DNA from: Pseudanabaena sp. SR411
GTDB taxonomy: Bacteria > Cyanobacteriota > Cyanobacteriia > Pseudanabaenales > Pseudanabaenaceae
Length of the DNA stretch: 64,000 nucleotides
Reading direction: 5' to 3'
Assembly (NCBI RefSeq): GCF_002251945.1
Contig: NZ_NDHW01000159.1
Span: 1-64,000, forward strand
Positions 7,470 to 16,530 of the stretch are shown piece by piece. The notes under the pieces were generated by a model. It had not been told where the DNA came from. It did not search any database and saw nothing but the letters and a program-made list of their open reading frames with translations. How positions within the stretch are numbered: position 1 is the first letter of the stretch; each line of letters starts with the position of its first letter. Both the position numbers and the translations under genes were made by a program.

Positions 7470-10109
7470 ATGACCAGTGTTTCTGCGATTGTTTTTTTTC
7501 TAATTCTCCTACTGCTATTGGTAAGTTCTTTCTTGGTAGTAAGAGAAAGAAACCGTTGTCGGCAGATAGAAAATTTATTGAGACAGCAAAGCAATCGCGA
7601 ACGATTGGTCACACGGATAGCGCTACAAATTCGGCAATCCCTTGATCTGGAGCAAGTTCTAGCAACCACTGTAAAGGAAGTGCAGGAGTTCTTGCAAGCT
7701 GATCGCGTCTTAATCTATCGACTTTGGGACGATGGTACTGGTAGCGCTATTTATGAAACTGTTTTACCGCCCTATCCCAGTATTTTAGGTCAAGTATTTC
7801 CCGAAGAGGTTTTCCCAAAAAAATACCATCAAGCCTACTCCTTGGGGAAAGTTCGCTCCATTGTTAATGTTGAACAAGAAAATGTAGAATCTTGTCTGGC
7901 TGACTTCGTAAAACAGTTTGGTGTTCTCGCTAAATTAGTTGTACCAATTATTCAAGAAAATCGTGAAAGCGGCAATTTAGATACTTCTCAGACCTATTTA
8001 TGGGGATTACTAATAGCTCATCAATGCAATCATCCTCGGCAATGGGAAGATTGGGAAGTGGAACTAATGAAGCAACTAGCAACCCAAGTTGCGATCGCGA
8101 TTCAACAATCAGAACTTTGCAAACAACTTCAGCAACTTAATACACAACTAGAACAACGAGTCCAACAGCGCACTGCCGAACTCGCTAAGGCTAACGCTTC
8201 TCTGATGACAGAAATTTCTGAACGACAGCGTACTGAACTTGCACTACGTCACACTAATGAAACATTACAAGCTCTTGTCAGCGCTTCTCCTCGTGCAATT
8301 TTTATGCTGGATATAGAAGGGATAGTAAGGATCTGGAACCCTGCTGCTGAACAAATGTTTGGTTGGAAGGAAGATGAGGTGGTCGATTGTCTTAGTCCAA
8401 TTCTATTAGATGATCAATTAGAAGATTGTACAACACTGCAAAATAGTGTGCTTCAGGGCAAAACATATACAAGAGTGGAAATGACTCGCCATAGAAAAGA
8501 TGGCTCAGCGATCGACATCATCTTTTCGGCTGCTCCTCTAACTGATAACAATGGACATATTAATGGCATCGTTGCTGTGATCGCTGATATTACTGAGCAG
8601 AAACTTCAAGCTGAACAAGTCCGTTTACTACAATCGGTTGTGATCAATACAAATGACGCAATCATTATCACTGAAGCAGAACCCATTGACACTCCAGGAC
8701 CTCGCATTATCTATGTAAACGAAGCGTTTACACGAATTACTGGCTATCAACCCCACGAAGTATTAGGTCAGACCCCACGAATTTTACAAGGTGCTAAGAC
8801 CGATCAAGCAGAACTTCAGAAAGTCCGAAAAGCTCTATCCCTTTGGGAATCCGTTACGATTGAAGTGATCAACTATCGCAAAGACGGTTCAGAATTTTGG
8901 AATGAATTTAGTTTGGTTCCTGTAGCTGATGCTAAGGGCTTTTATACTCACTGGATTGCGGTGCAGCGCGATACAACAGAGCGCAAAAAAGTTGAACAAG
9001 CCATGCGACATAGTGAACAACGCTTCCGATCGCTAATTGAAAATGCTTTGGATGTCATTATGATTCTTGAGGTGAATGGCACAATTGGCTATGTTAGCCC
9101 ATCGGTTGAAAAGGTCTTAGGATATGGTGTTGTCGAACTCTTGGGCGAAAACATAAAGGATTTTATCCATTTAGATGATTGGACAATCACTCGCGATCGC
9201 TTAACTAATCCAGCATCATCTGAATTGCAACGACCGATTGAGTTTCGGCATCGCCATCAAGATGGAACATGGCGGATTCTTGAAGCCATCAGTCAACCCT
9301 TTGTAGATAGTACCGACATTCTGCGGATGATGGTGAATGCTCGCGATATCACCGAACGCAAACGTCTTGATGAAATTCGACTTGCCTTAGAACGGGAAAA
9401 AGAACTCAGTGCTCTCAAAACGCGCTTTTTCTCTATGGCATCCCATGAGTTTCGTACCCCCCTAAGTACGGCTTTAGCGGCAGCACAGGTTCTTGAGAAT
9501 TCCCAACATCAATGGGACAATACCGAAAAACGATTACGCAATTTACATCGTATTCAAGATTCTGTTAGAAATATGGTGCAGTTACTTGACGATATTTTGA
9601 CAATCAATCGCGCTGAGACAGGCAAACTTGCATTTAATCCCAAATCTTTAGCATTAGAGGCATACTGTCGTCATTTTATTGAAGAGATGCAACTCAGTGC
9701 AGACAATCAACACCAACTTACTTTTACTTGTTACGGTAAATCACAGCATGTTTGTCTTGATGAAAAATTAATGCGATCGATGCTCTCTAACTTGCTTTCC
9801 AACGCTATTAAATATTCTCCACAGGGTGGCATTATCTCTCTTTCTCTAGAGTTCCAATTAGATAATCTCATAATCAAAGTTCAAGATCGCGGGATTGGCA
9901 TTTTATCAGAAGATCAAAAGCAATTGTTTGAACCATTCCACCGAGGCAAAAATGTCAAAACCATCTCTGGTACTGGCTTAGGTTTAGTTGTTGTCAAAAA
10001 ATGTGTGGATTTACATCAAGGAAATATTATCATCAATAGCGAAGTTGGAAAAAGAACAACCTGTATAATCACTATTCCCTTGAGAGATAGTGCGCTCTTT
10101 AGGAATTAG
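7470..10109 (+). CDS. ccaS: Hybrid-free sensor histidine kinase with CBCR-type GAF domain, CcaS-like
   Basis: An 879-residue membrane-anchored sensor kinase. Order: one transmembrane helix (about 5-22), GAF domain (about 45-205), coiled coil, three PAS domains (about 255-640), HisKA with phospho-acceptor His659 (ASHEFRTPL) and HATPase (N-box NLLSNAIKYSP, GTGLGLVV). The GAF follows the cyanobacteriochrome pattern (DRVLIYRLWDDG; LVVPI; LWGLLIAHQC), with Cys142 where CcaS of Synechocystis has its chromophore cysteine. The next residue is Leu, not the His seen in most CBCRs. Linkage to cpcL and ccaR supports CcaS. One PAS domain more than Synechocystis CcaS, as I recall. The start is ATG 7470 behind TAGGAA, rather than the TTG two codons earlier. 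Confidence 0.75.
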   Translation: MTSVSAIVFFLILLLLLVSSFLVVRERNRCRQIENLLRQQSNRERLVTRIALQIRQSLDLEQVLATTVKEVQEFLQADRVLIYRLWDDGTGSAIYETVLPPYPSILGQVFPEEVFPKKYHQAYSLGKVRSIVNVEQENVESCLADFVKQFGVLAKLVVPIIQENRESGNLDTSQTYLWGLLIAHQCNHPRQWEDWEVELMKQLATQVAIAIQQSELCKQLQQLNTQLEQRVQQRTAELAKANASLMTEISERQRTELALRHTNETLQALVSASPRAIFMLDIEGIVRIWNPAAEQMFGWKEDEVVDCLSPILLDDQLEDCTTLQNSVLQGKTYTRVEMTRHRKDGSAIDIIFSAAPLTDNNGHINGIVAVIADITEQKLQAEQVRLLQSVVINTNDAIIITEAEPIDTPGPRIIYVNEAFTRITGYQPHEVLGQTPRILQGAKTDQAELQKVRKALSLWESVTIEVINYRKDGSEFWNEFSLVPVADAKGFYTHWIAVQRDTTERKKVEQAMRHSEQRFRSLIENALDVIMILEVNGTIGYVSPSVEKVLGYGVVELLGENIKDFIHLDDWTITRDRLTNPASSELQRPIEFRHRHQDGTWRILEAISQPFVDSTDILRMMVNARDITERKRLDEIRLALEREKELSALKTRFFSMASHEFRTPLSTALAAAQVLENSQHQWDNTEKRLRNLHRIQDSVRNMVQLLDDILTINRAETGKLAFNPKSLALEAYCRHFIEEMQLSADNQHQLTFTCYGKSQHVCLDEKLMRSMLSNLLSNAIKYSPQGGIISLSLEFQLDNLIIKVQDRGIGILSEDQKQLFEPFHRGKNVKTISGTGLGLVVVKKCVDLHQGNIIINSEVGKRTTCIITIPLRDSALFRN

Positions 10110-10207
10110 TTTGTTGTTCGGCTTACAACATTTTTGATTTAGTGCAGAAAAGATTATTCAGGTCTTCTAGAGAAAGGATTTATGTAAAATTATAGGTATC
10201 AGATAGT

Positions 10208-10236
10208 TTGTGCTGCCCGCATATTTGGCAGCACAA
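10208..10236. terminator. 10-bp hairpin downstream of ccaS
   Basis: TTGTGCTGCC, nine-base loop, GGCAGCACAA. It lies 100 bases after the kinase stop and could end its transcript, though only a weak T-run follows. Confidence 0.4.
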
Positions 10237-10300
10237 GCTTCTAGGTTTTACCATGCTCTGATTGCTATAATCACCTTATCGCTCCGATTAGGAAACCATT

Positions 10301-10897
10301 ATGACTCCAGCGATCGACCCTTCTAGCCTCTTAGCCGATGCCCCAGAGGACAAACTCCTCTGGACAAGTGCTGACCTCCAACTACTACCCGAAAACGGCA
10401 ACCGTTATGAAATTATCAATGGAGAACTTTACGTGACGAGAGCGCCTCACTGGAAACATCAAAAAACTTGCGGTAGACTCTTTACGGCTTTGGATACTTG
10501 GTCGATCGCTACGAAATTAGGTGAAACAGCTTTGGGTGCAGGTGTAATCTTTGGAAATAAGGATGATGTGATACCTGACGTGGTGTGGGTTAGCAAAGAA
10601 AAATATGAAGCTTTAATTGATGAGGCTGGACATTTACTGGGTGCACCTGACATTGCGATCGAGATCCTGTCAGCAGGAACAGAAAACGAAAGGCGCGATC
10701 GCGAGGTTAAGTTAAAGCTCTACTCATCACAGGGAGTATTGGAATATTGGATTGCTGATTGGCGAGAGAAGAAACTTCAAATCTATCGCCGTGAAAATGG
10801 AGTTCTCAAATTAGCGATGACCTTATTTGTGACTGACATGCTCACTTCCCCATTATTACCCGAGTTCGCTTGTCCCCTCTCCCAAATTTTTGCATAA
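10301..10897 (+). CDS. Uma2 family (DUF820) PD-(D/E)XK endonuclease-like protein
   Basis: A 198-residue Uma2-family protein, expanded in cyanobacteria and predicted to be a restriction-endonuclease-fold nuclease of unknown role. Family marks are RYEIINGELYV, IPDVVWVS, PDIAIEILSAGT with the active-site Asp and Glu, RRDREVKLKLYSSQGVLEYWIAD with Arg-Asp and Lys, and the final PLLPEFACPLSQIF. It is monocistronic, convergent with the radical SAM gene downstream. The stop codon overlaps a bidirectional terminator. A second, longer Uma2 gene lies at 19855. Confidence 0.88.
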   Translation: MTPAIDPSSLLADAPEDKLLWTSADLQLLPENGNRYEIINGELYVTRAPHWKHQKTCGRLFTALDTWSIATKLGETALGAGVIFGNKDDVIPDVVWVSKEKYEALIDEAGHLLGAPDIAIEILSAGTENERRDREVKLKLYSSQGVLEYWIADWREKKLQIYRRENGVLKLAMTLFVTDMLTSPLLPEFACPLSQIFA

Positions 10898-10924
10898 AAA
10901 AGCGACGCAATGCGTCGCTTTTTT
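10896..10924. terminator. Bidirectional terminator shared by two convergent genes
   Basis: A 14-bp inverted repeat, AAAAAAGCGACGCA and its complement, around one A. A-runs and T-runs on both sides make it work on both strands. It begins inside the Uma2 stop codon and ends 20 bases before the stop of the minus-strand radical SAM gene. Confidence 0.85.
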
Positions 10925-10944
10925 ATTTACTTAGAGCGCGATCG

Positions 10945-12573
10945 CTACTTCACTTCTTGCAAATCTGGCTCTTTCTCCACTGGTTGAATCTTTGGTAAAA
11001 CCTTGGGTTGAAGTACAGGTGGGTTGGCGAGATAATCAGCAAGTTGAGCTTCAATCTGTTCACGCACAATCGAGCGATATTCAAGGAAATGCTCACCCTG
11101 AGCGCAAACTGAGAGATAGCTGGTGACCACGTTTGGATAACGCTTCATCAAGTCAAAGAGATTAATCCAGAATTGGAAACGGGTTTTGCGAACGAAACCT
11201 TGTCTCCAGCAGAGAATGAGTAAAGCTTTGATAGCAGTCCAATCGGTTCTCTTCTTTTGATCAGTCTTCTCGCGCTTGATCCGCTTGTATGGCGATTCGC
11301 CAAGAATCAAGAAATGGCGATAGGTACGATTGAGAAAGACGAGGGGATCGTAAAGAGTCCAAAAAGCATGAACATATTCCGTCGCAATGTCTTCCAATGG
11401 ACGAGTGGGCATGAAGTTCATCAAAGTGGCTTGATGCCCATTGCTATTCTGGGTAATCATCCGTCCTTCTTTATTTAGGCGATGCCACAGCCCAGTATCA
11501 GGCAAGGCTTGCAGCATACTGAAGAGAGCCGTAGGAACCGCAGTCAACTCTACAAATTGGACAATGCGATCGCCTGCTCCTTTTTTCTCGCCATCAAAGC
11601 CGATGATAAATCCTGCCATCACCCGAATTCCTGCTCTGGCGATATTAATCACTGATTCTGAAAGCGGATCACGATTGTTTTGGAACTTCTTAGTGAGAGC
11701 AAGGCTATCGGTATCAGGAGTTTCAATTCCAAGGAATACTGAACCAAAATTACATTCCACCATCATCTGCATCATTTCAGGATCTTGGGCAAGATCGACT
11801 GATGCTTCCGTGGCAAAGGAGAAGGGATAATTGCGCTCTTTCATCCAAGGCTTTAGCTCTTGCAGCATTACCTTAACGTTACGCTTGTTGCCGATGAAGT
11901 TATCATCGACCATGAAAATACTGCGTCTCCAGCCGAGATCGTAGAGACATTGCAATTCTGCGAGAATCTGAGCAGGAGTCTTGGTGCGTGGCTTACGTCC
12001 GTAGAGAACGATGATGTCGCAAAATTCGCATTGGAAGGGGCAACCACGGGAGAATTGCACCGACATTTCGGCGTAGCGGTTCATCTCTAGAAGATCAAAG
12101 CGCGGGATGGGCGTATCGGTAACCGCAGGTTTTTCGCCATTGGATCTGAGAATGCCTGTGCGATCGCCTCTTTCAATAGCCTCGACAAACATCGGCAACG
12201 TAATTTCGCCTTCATCAAGGATTAAGAAATCTGCCCCCGAAACTTTCGCTTCTTCAGGTAAAGCGGTCGGATAAGGGCCACCAACAGCAACTAATTTACC
12301 GCGTTTTTTCGCCTCTTGGATCTGCGCTAGAAAGTCATTTTTCTGCACAATCATTGCTGAGAGAATCACCACTTCCGCCCATTCCCATTCGGCTTCGGTG
12401 ATATCGCGCACATTGCGATCGACTAATTTAAATTCCCAAGTTTGCGGCAAGATCGCGGCAACTGTGACCATGCCAAGGGGCGGAAGCTGAGCCTTATAAC
12501 CAACTAATTCTAGTGTTTTCTCAAACGACCAAAAGCTTTTTGGAAATAACGGATAGACGAGTAAAACACGCAT
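10945..12573 (-). CDS. B12-binding radical SAM protein with DUF4070
   Basis: A 542-residue enzyme. An N-terminal cobalamin-binding fold (about 1-130) is followed by a radical SAM core with the 4Fe-4S motif CPFQCEFC (about 180) and a C-terminal DUF4070 region. The order and N-terminal motif (VLLVYPLFPKSFWSFEKT) are as in the hopanoid methylase HpnP group, from memory, but closeness to HpnP itself cannot be judged. The substrate is unknown; B12 radical SAM enzymes usually methylate unactivated carbons. A close paralogue lies at 14409-15983 on the same strand, with an AIM24-like gene between them. The last 40 residues are low-complexity and variable. Confidence 0.85.
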   Translation of the reverse strand: MRVLLVYPLFPKSFWSFEKTLELVGYKAQLPPLGMVTVAAILPQTWEFKLVDRNVRDITEAEWEWAEVVILSAMIVQKNDFLAQIQEAKKRGKLVAVGGPYPTALPEEAKVSGADFLILDEGEITLPMFVEAIERGDRTGILRSNGEKPAVTDTPIPRFDLLEMNRYAEMSVQFSRGCPFQCEFCDIIVLYGRKPRTKTPAQILAELQCLYDLGWRRSIFMVDDNFIGNKRNVKVMLQELKPWMKERNYPFSFATEASVDLAQDPEMMQMMVECNFGSVFLGIETPDTDSLALTKKFQNNRDPLSESVINIARAGIRVMAGFIIGFDGEKKGAGDRIVQFVELTAVPTALFSMLQALPDTGLWHRLNKEGRMITQNSNGHQATLMNFMPTRPLEDIATEYVHAFWTLYDPLVFLNRTYRHFLILGESPYKRIKREKTDQKKRTDWTAIKALLILCWRQGFVRKTRFQFWINLFDLMKRYPNVVTSYLSVCAQGEHFLEYRSIVREQIEAQLADYLANPPVLQPKVLPKIQPVEKEPDLQEVK

Positions 12574-12681
12574 TGTTTGTAGTTGGGGCTTATTTTTGAT
12601 TGATTATGAACTGCACCTATTATAAAGGGTGATGCAATGGGTAGTCTTTATACTCATGAAAAATCAGCAATTCTCGGTATG

Positions 12682-12740
12682 AAAAAACAATTTTTGGGTT
12701 GTCATCACCTTCGACGCTGACAACCCAAAAATTGTTTTTT
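12682..12740. repeat. Perfect 23-bp inverted repeat with 13-base spacer
   Basis: Arms read AAAAAACAATTTTTGGGTTG plus TCA, and their exact complement, around 13 bases. It lies upstream of the radical SAM gene start and next to family A copy 2, so the gap 12574-12859 is entirely palindromes. A short minus-strand reading frame here (12620-12802) is an artefact of these repeats. Confidence 0.65.
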
Positions 12741-12749
12741 TGAAAGCAC

Positions 12750-12856
12750 CGCGATACTGATGCATTAAGACAAATCAAAACCAGAAGCGAGTTGCGGCGC
12801 AAAGCGCCGCAACTCGCTTCTGGTTTTGTGTCCTAACAAGAATGGCAACAACTATA
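12750..12856. repeat. Palindromic element family A, copy 2 (reversed)
   Basis: Perfect 24-bp arms (12777-12800 and 12804-12827) around AAA, with tip GCGGCGC/GCGCCGC and stem starting AAAACCAGAAGCGAG. The flank GTGTCCTAACAAGAATGGC on the right matches the left flank of copy 1 in reverse complement, and AGACAAATC on the left matches copy 1's right flank. It ends 3 bases before the stop of the AIM24-like gene. The left border is approximate. Confidence 0.72.
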
Positions 12857-12859
12857 ATT

Positions 12860-14221
12860 CTAAAAACCAAAAAACTTGCCGACGATGCTGGTGAAGTTAC
12901 CAATAAACTGGAAATTCTTTTCTAGTGGGGTAAGTTCTTTCTTAGGAGCAACAGCTTGGCGCAAAAATACACCTTTTCCAGAAAATTGATTATCAATTAA
13001 TGAGACTTTATTACGAAAATATGGCCAAAATGTCTCTGTACGGATAGTTGAATAGCCCAGTCGGGTATCAAATCCTATCAATAAATGACTCTCAACACTT
13101 GTCTTTGATGGCGATGTTTCCATTACATATATCCCCCCACTCCCTTCTAAATACAGCTTTCCTGTGCCATGAAAAATAATGTACCGATGCTGTCCTGTCA
13201 TCCAACTATGAAAACTCCATATCCATCGAGTCTTTAACTGAATATCTCCAGATATCCCAGTAATACAAGCAGGATGCATCACAAGTCCTGGATGTTGTTG
13301 CAACTGTACTTCAGTAATGTAGTTACTTGCTATTTTGGGAGATAAAACAACCGTTCCATCTTCAACTGTACTTTTAGTTGTAAATTCTGTTAGCTCAACT
13401 AATCCCGATGCATAACTGATAAATGGAGCAGACCATTTCCAAAATAATTTAGTTCGCTTAGTCAGATTACGATCATATTGATTCATGGAATCCATTCTCA
13501 TATATAAAGGATTAAACAGATCAACCCTTATACTGACCGTCTTTTCTGCATTTTTATAAAAAATATTTCCATCAGTTATGGGATCAGTTAATTGAATGGG
13601 AGGAAACTTTTCTGCACAATAGGCAATCCCAAAAAAGCACCAAGCTTTCCACAATGGAGAAGCCAATAAAACAAGAAGAATAGTGCAAAAAAAATATATC
13701 CAGTTCTCTTGAAAATTTATAACTAATAGTTTCCATACTCGATCCAACCGTTGTTCTGATTCTTCAAGTTGGAAGAGCTTTTGGCTCAACTGTTCCTTAA
13801 GATTTCCTAATTGCTGCTCGCGTTCGAGATATTCTTTTTCTAGGCGTTGGTATACTGCTTTTTCTTTTTTTAATAATTCGCAAGCAGTCTCTTTTTGCAA
13901 TCTTATATCGAAACGATAAAATTCATACCAAGGGATATCTATATTACATTCTGCTTCAATTCTGAGGTCAATATCCTTATTCAAAAGGTTGATTTTTGAC
14001 TTAAACTGCGGATTTGTATTGATCTCAAGTTGCTTGATATCTCTGTTTATCCTATTAATAACTTCCTGCATATCTTTTCCAGAAAGTTGACTCCAGAGAT
14101 CTTGCCCAATCGGTTTAAGGATGGTAGTCGCTGCAAATAGAACTGTTAGTACAGCAATAAGTAAAGCGATGCTTATGGCTTTATTTGCCAGCCATAAAAC
14201 AATGGCAAATATTAGTTTCAT
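12860..14221 (-). CDS. Membrane-anchored protein with AIM24-like C-terminal domain
   Basis: A 453-residue protein. An N-terminal hydrophobic helix (about 5-35) is followed by a long charged coiled coil (about 50-160), a second membrane segment near 175-195 (WIYFFCTILLVLLASPLW) and a C-terminal beta-rich domain. That domain ends in GKLYLEGSGG...HLLIGFDTRLGYS...SGKGVFLRQ, which resembles AIM24/DUF124 proteins. The function of bacterial AIM24 proteins is not settled. It sits between two radical SAM paralogues on the same strand, but palindromes on both sides suggest separate transcripts. Composition is AT-rich and HIP1-free, unlike its neighbours, so lateral acquisition is possible. Confidence 0.55.
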   Translation of the reverse strand: MKLIFAIVLWLANKAISIALLIAVLTVLFAATTILKPIGQDLWSQLSGKDMQEVINRINRDIKQLEINTNPQFKSKINLLNKDIDLRIEAECNIDIPWYEFYRFDIRLQKETACELLKKEKAVYQRLEKEYLEREQQLGNLKEQLSQKLFQLEESEQRLDRVWKLLVINFQENWIYFFCTILLVLLASPLWKAWCFFGIAYCAEKFPPIQLTDPITDGNIFYKNAEKTVSIRVDLFNPLYMRMDSMNQYDRNLTKRTKLFWKWSAPFISYASGLVELTEFTTKSTVEDGTVVLSPKIASNYITEVQLQQHPGLVMHPACITGISGDIQLKTRWIWSFHSWMTGQHRYIIFHGTGKLYLEGSGGIYVMETSPSKTSVESHLLIGFDTRLGYSTIRTETFWPYFRNKVSLIDNQFSGKGVFLRQAVAPKKELTPLEKNFQFIGNFTSIVGKFFGF

Positions 14222-14265
14222 AAAATATTATGCCCTGAGCCGACAATCACGTATGTAATTAGTAT

Positions 14266-14312
14266 AGAGAGATTTTGAAAGCGTGGCTTTGCGACGCTTT
14301 CAAAATCTCTCT
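14266..14312. terminator. 19-bp hairpin upstream of AIM24-like gene
   Basis: AGAGAGATTTTGAAAGCGT and its exact complement flank nine bases (GGCTTTGCG). It lies in the 187-base gap between two same-strand genes and may terminate the radical SAM transcript at 14409. Confidence 0.55.
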
Positions 14313-14363
14313 ATTAATTGCCCAGTTCCTAAATACAGCGCTTTATTAAAACCAAACTCAAGA

Positions 14364-14410
14364 AATTTATTATTCAAAGGCTGGCTTGGCCAGCCTTTGA
14401 ATAATAAATT
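14364..14410. terminator. 22-bp perfect palindrome overlapping a stop codon
   Basis: Arms starting AATTTATTATTCAAAGGC, ending TGGC, loop TTG, then the exact complement to 14410. The last two bases belong to the TAA stop of the radical SAM gene at 14409. It is preceded by TACAGCGCTTT, a motif shared with other hairpins in the window. Confidence 0.7.
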
Positions 14411-15983
14411 AAGCTGCGATCGCTGATTTCTGTTCTAATTTCTGAATGCGTTCTTCTTCTTTCCAATAAGCAGCTAGCTGCGATTCAATTTCACGACGTA
14501 CAATGTCGCGGTACTCCATGAAGTGTTCATTGTGAGCGCAGACGATTAGGTAATGTTCCCATACCGCAGGATTTCGCTTGATCATGCTAAACAGATGATG
14601 CCAGAACTTCCAGCGGGTGTTGCGCTTGATCCCTTGTCGCCAGACGATAATTGCTAGAGCTTTAAGATCAGTTAGCGTTGGCAGTTTTGCCTCTGCTTTG
14701 ATTCTGGGTGCGCCAAGTTTCAAGAAGTAGCTGTAAACGCGATCAAGATAGGCGTGAGGTTCATACAAAGCGCAGAAAGCTTCCACATATTCGCGGGCAA
14801 TCTCTTCGACTGGGCGCGTTGGCTCGAAATTCATCAGGGTTGTTTGGTTCAAGTTCCCATTTTGAGTTCGCAAACGACCTTCTTTTTCGAGGCGATGCCA
14901 GAGAGCAGTATGGGGCAATGCTTGCAACATTGCGAATGTTGTTGTAGGTATGCCTGTTAGCTCGGCAAATCGGACAATGCGATCGCCTGCTCCTTTTTTC
15001 TCCCCATCAAAGCCGATGATGAACCCTGCCATGACGCGAATCCCTGTTTTGGTGATGGCTTCAACGGAATCCAGTAACGATGATCTGGTATTTTGAAACT
15101 TCTTGGTCATCTGTAAGCTATCTTCATCAGGGGTTTCAATACCAAGGAACACCGCATCGAAATAACATTCCACCATCAGATCCATGAGTTCTTGATCGGC
15201 AGCTAAATCGATGGAAGCTTCAGTATTAAAGCGGAAGGGATAGCCATGCTCTTTTTGCCACTCCTTCAGTTCGAGCAGGAGCAAGCGAACATTGCGCTTA
15301 TTACCGATGAAGTTGTCATCCACCATAAACACGCCCCGTCGCCAGCCGAGACTATATAAATAATCTAGTTCGGCTAATAACTGAGCAGGAGTCTTGGTGC
15401 GGGGTTTGCGTCCATACAGTACGATAATGTCGCAAAATTCGCATTGGAAGGGGCAGCCGCGAGAGAACTGCACCGACATCGAGTCGTAGGCATCAAATTC
15501 TAAAAGATCAAAGCGCGGTACGGGTGTGCTAGTGACATCGGGCTTTTCACTGGTGCGGAAAATACCACTGGTTTCACCCTTGGCGATCGCCTCGACAAAC
15601 ATGGGCAAAGTAATTTCGCCTTCATCCAAAATCAGGTAATCTACACCTGCGGCTTGAGGATCTTCGGGCATCGAAGTGGGATAGGGGCCACCGCAAGCAA
15701 CTTTTTTACCGCGTTGTTTGGCTTCTTTAATCAGAGATAACAAATCATCTTTCTGAACAATCATCGCTGACAAAATCACCATATCCGCCCATTGCCACTC
15801 AGCCTCGGTAATTGAGCGCACATTGCGATCGACCAATTTGAAATTCCATTCTTGGGGCAAAATCGCCGCAACTGTAATCAAGCCTAGAGGCGGTAGTAAC
15901 ACTTTACGATTTACTAGCTCTAGGATTTTTTCATAAGACCAAAATGTTTTTGGAAAAAGTGGGTAAACCAGTAGAACGTTCAT
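14409..15983 (-). CDS. B12-binding radical SAM protein with DUF4070 (paralogue)
   Basis: A 524-residue paralogue of the protein at 10945-12573. It has the same cobalamin-binding N-terminus (NVLLVYPLFPKTFWSYEK), the same CPFQCEFC cluster motif, the identical block CDIIVLYGRKPRTKTPAQ, and the VMAGFIIGFDGEKKGAGDRIV stretch. The C-terminal third diverges. Similarity is high through the core, so the two arose by duplication, with specialisation probably in the C-terminal region. Substrate unknown. The only overlap is with the palindrome at its stop codon. The product is expected to be cytosolic or loosely membrane-bound. Confidence 0.85.
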   Translation of the reverse strand: MNVLLVYPLFPKTFWSYEKILELVNRKVLLPPLGLITVAAILPQEWNFKLVDRNVRSITEAEWQWADMVILSAMIVQKDDLLSLIKEAKQRGKKVACGGPYPTSMPEDPQAAGVDYLILDEGEITLPMFVEAIAKGETSGIFRTSEKPDVTSTPVPRFDLLEFDAYDSMSVQFSRGCPFQCEFCDIIVLYGRKPRTKTPAQLLAELDYLYSLGWRRGVFMVDDNFIGNKRNVRLLLLELKEWQKEHGYPFRFNTEASIDLAADQELMDLMVECYFDAVFLGIETPDEDSLQMTKKFQNTRSSLLDSVEAITKTGIRVMAGFIIGFDGEKKGAGDRIVRFAELTGIPTTTFAMLQALPHTALWHRLEKEGRLRTQNGNLNQTTLMNFEPTRPVEEIAREYVEAFCALYEPHAYLDRVYSYFLKLGAPRIKAEAKLPTLTDLKALAIIVWRQGIKRNTRWKFWHHLFSMIKRNPAVWEHYLIVCAHNEHFMEYRDIVRREIESQLAAYWKEEERIQKLEQKSAIAA

Positions 15984-16013
15984 GCCTTTTTTTAGGTAAG
16001 TGGGCGGATAATC

Positions 16014-16046
16014 TTAATCGCATCCCCCAAAGGGGGTTGCGATTAA
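16014..16046. terminator. 15-bp hairpin after YlqD gene
   Basis: TTAATCGCATCCCCC, loop AAA, GGGGGTTGCGATTAA, with one mismatch. It abuts the stop codon of the YlqD-family gene and lies before the radical SAM gene start. Confidence 0.65.
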
Positions 16047-16049
16047 AAT

Positions 16050-16526
16050 TTAGACAGCGGGGAAACCTGTACGGATATCTTCGATGATGCCATCACGGAG
16101 AACAATTTCTACACGCATTTGAGCAATTAAATTGTCCCCCTTGCCAGCAGGGAAATAGCTATCAAGTTGCCCTTGAGAAACTTCTTGTTCAAGTTCCAGA
16201 TTTTGAACTTGGGTTAATTGCGTGAGTAATTGATTCTTTTGGTCTAGCAATTCGGCTTTAACCCGATTCATTTCCGCACGAATACCTTCGATCGCATTGG
16301 AAACTTCGGCAGAAAATGGTTTGATGCTTTGACGCTCAATTTCATTGATTTGACGTGAGCCTTGAGCATCGACTTGCTGCACTTGTGCATCAAGTTGAGC
16401 AATTTGTTGTTGCAGTTGTTGCTGCATTTCCTCTTTCCAGCGCTGCGTCACAATGACTTGAATATTGGCGGTACGACGCAATAAGAGCTGATTAGAAAAA
16501 TCCATCGAATTCACACTTATCTCCAA
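16050..16526 (-). CDS. YlqD family protein
   Basis: A 158-residue soluble protein that is mostly coiled coil (about 30-120, Gln/Glu-rich). A short beta-rich tail (MRVEIVLRDGIIEDIRTG) is typical of YlqD (Pfam PF11068). The N-terminal LLLRRTANIQVIVTQRWKEE also fits. The function is unknown in Bacillus and cyanobacteria. It follows the acyl-ACP synthetase gene on the same strand, but two hairpins lie between, so co-transcription is doubtful. Confidence 0.8.
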   Translation of the reverse strand: MEISVNSMDFSNQLLLRRTANIQVIVTQRWKEEMQQQLQQQIAQLDAQVQQVDAQGSRQINEIERQSIKPFSAEVSNAIEGIRAEMNRVKAELLDQKNQLLTQLTQVQNLELEQEVSQGQLDSYFPAGKGDNLIAQMRVEIVLRDGIIEDIRTGFPAV

Positions 16527-16530
16527 ATTT

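Noticed and set aside
12620-12802. 60-codon minus-strand frame
   Set aside because: It is a translation of two palindromes; such repeats often stay open by chance.
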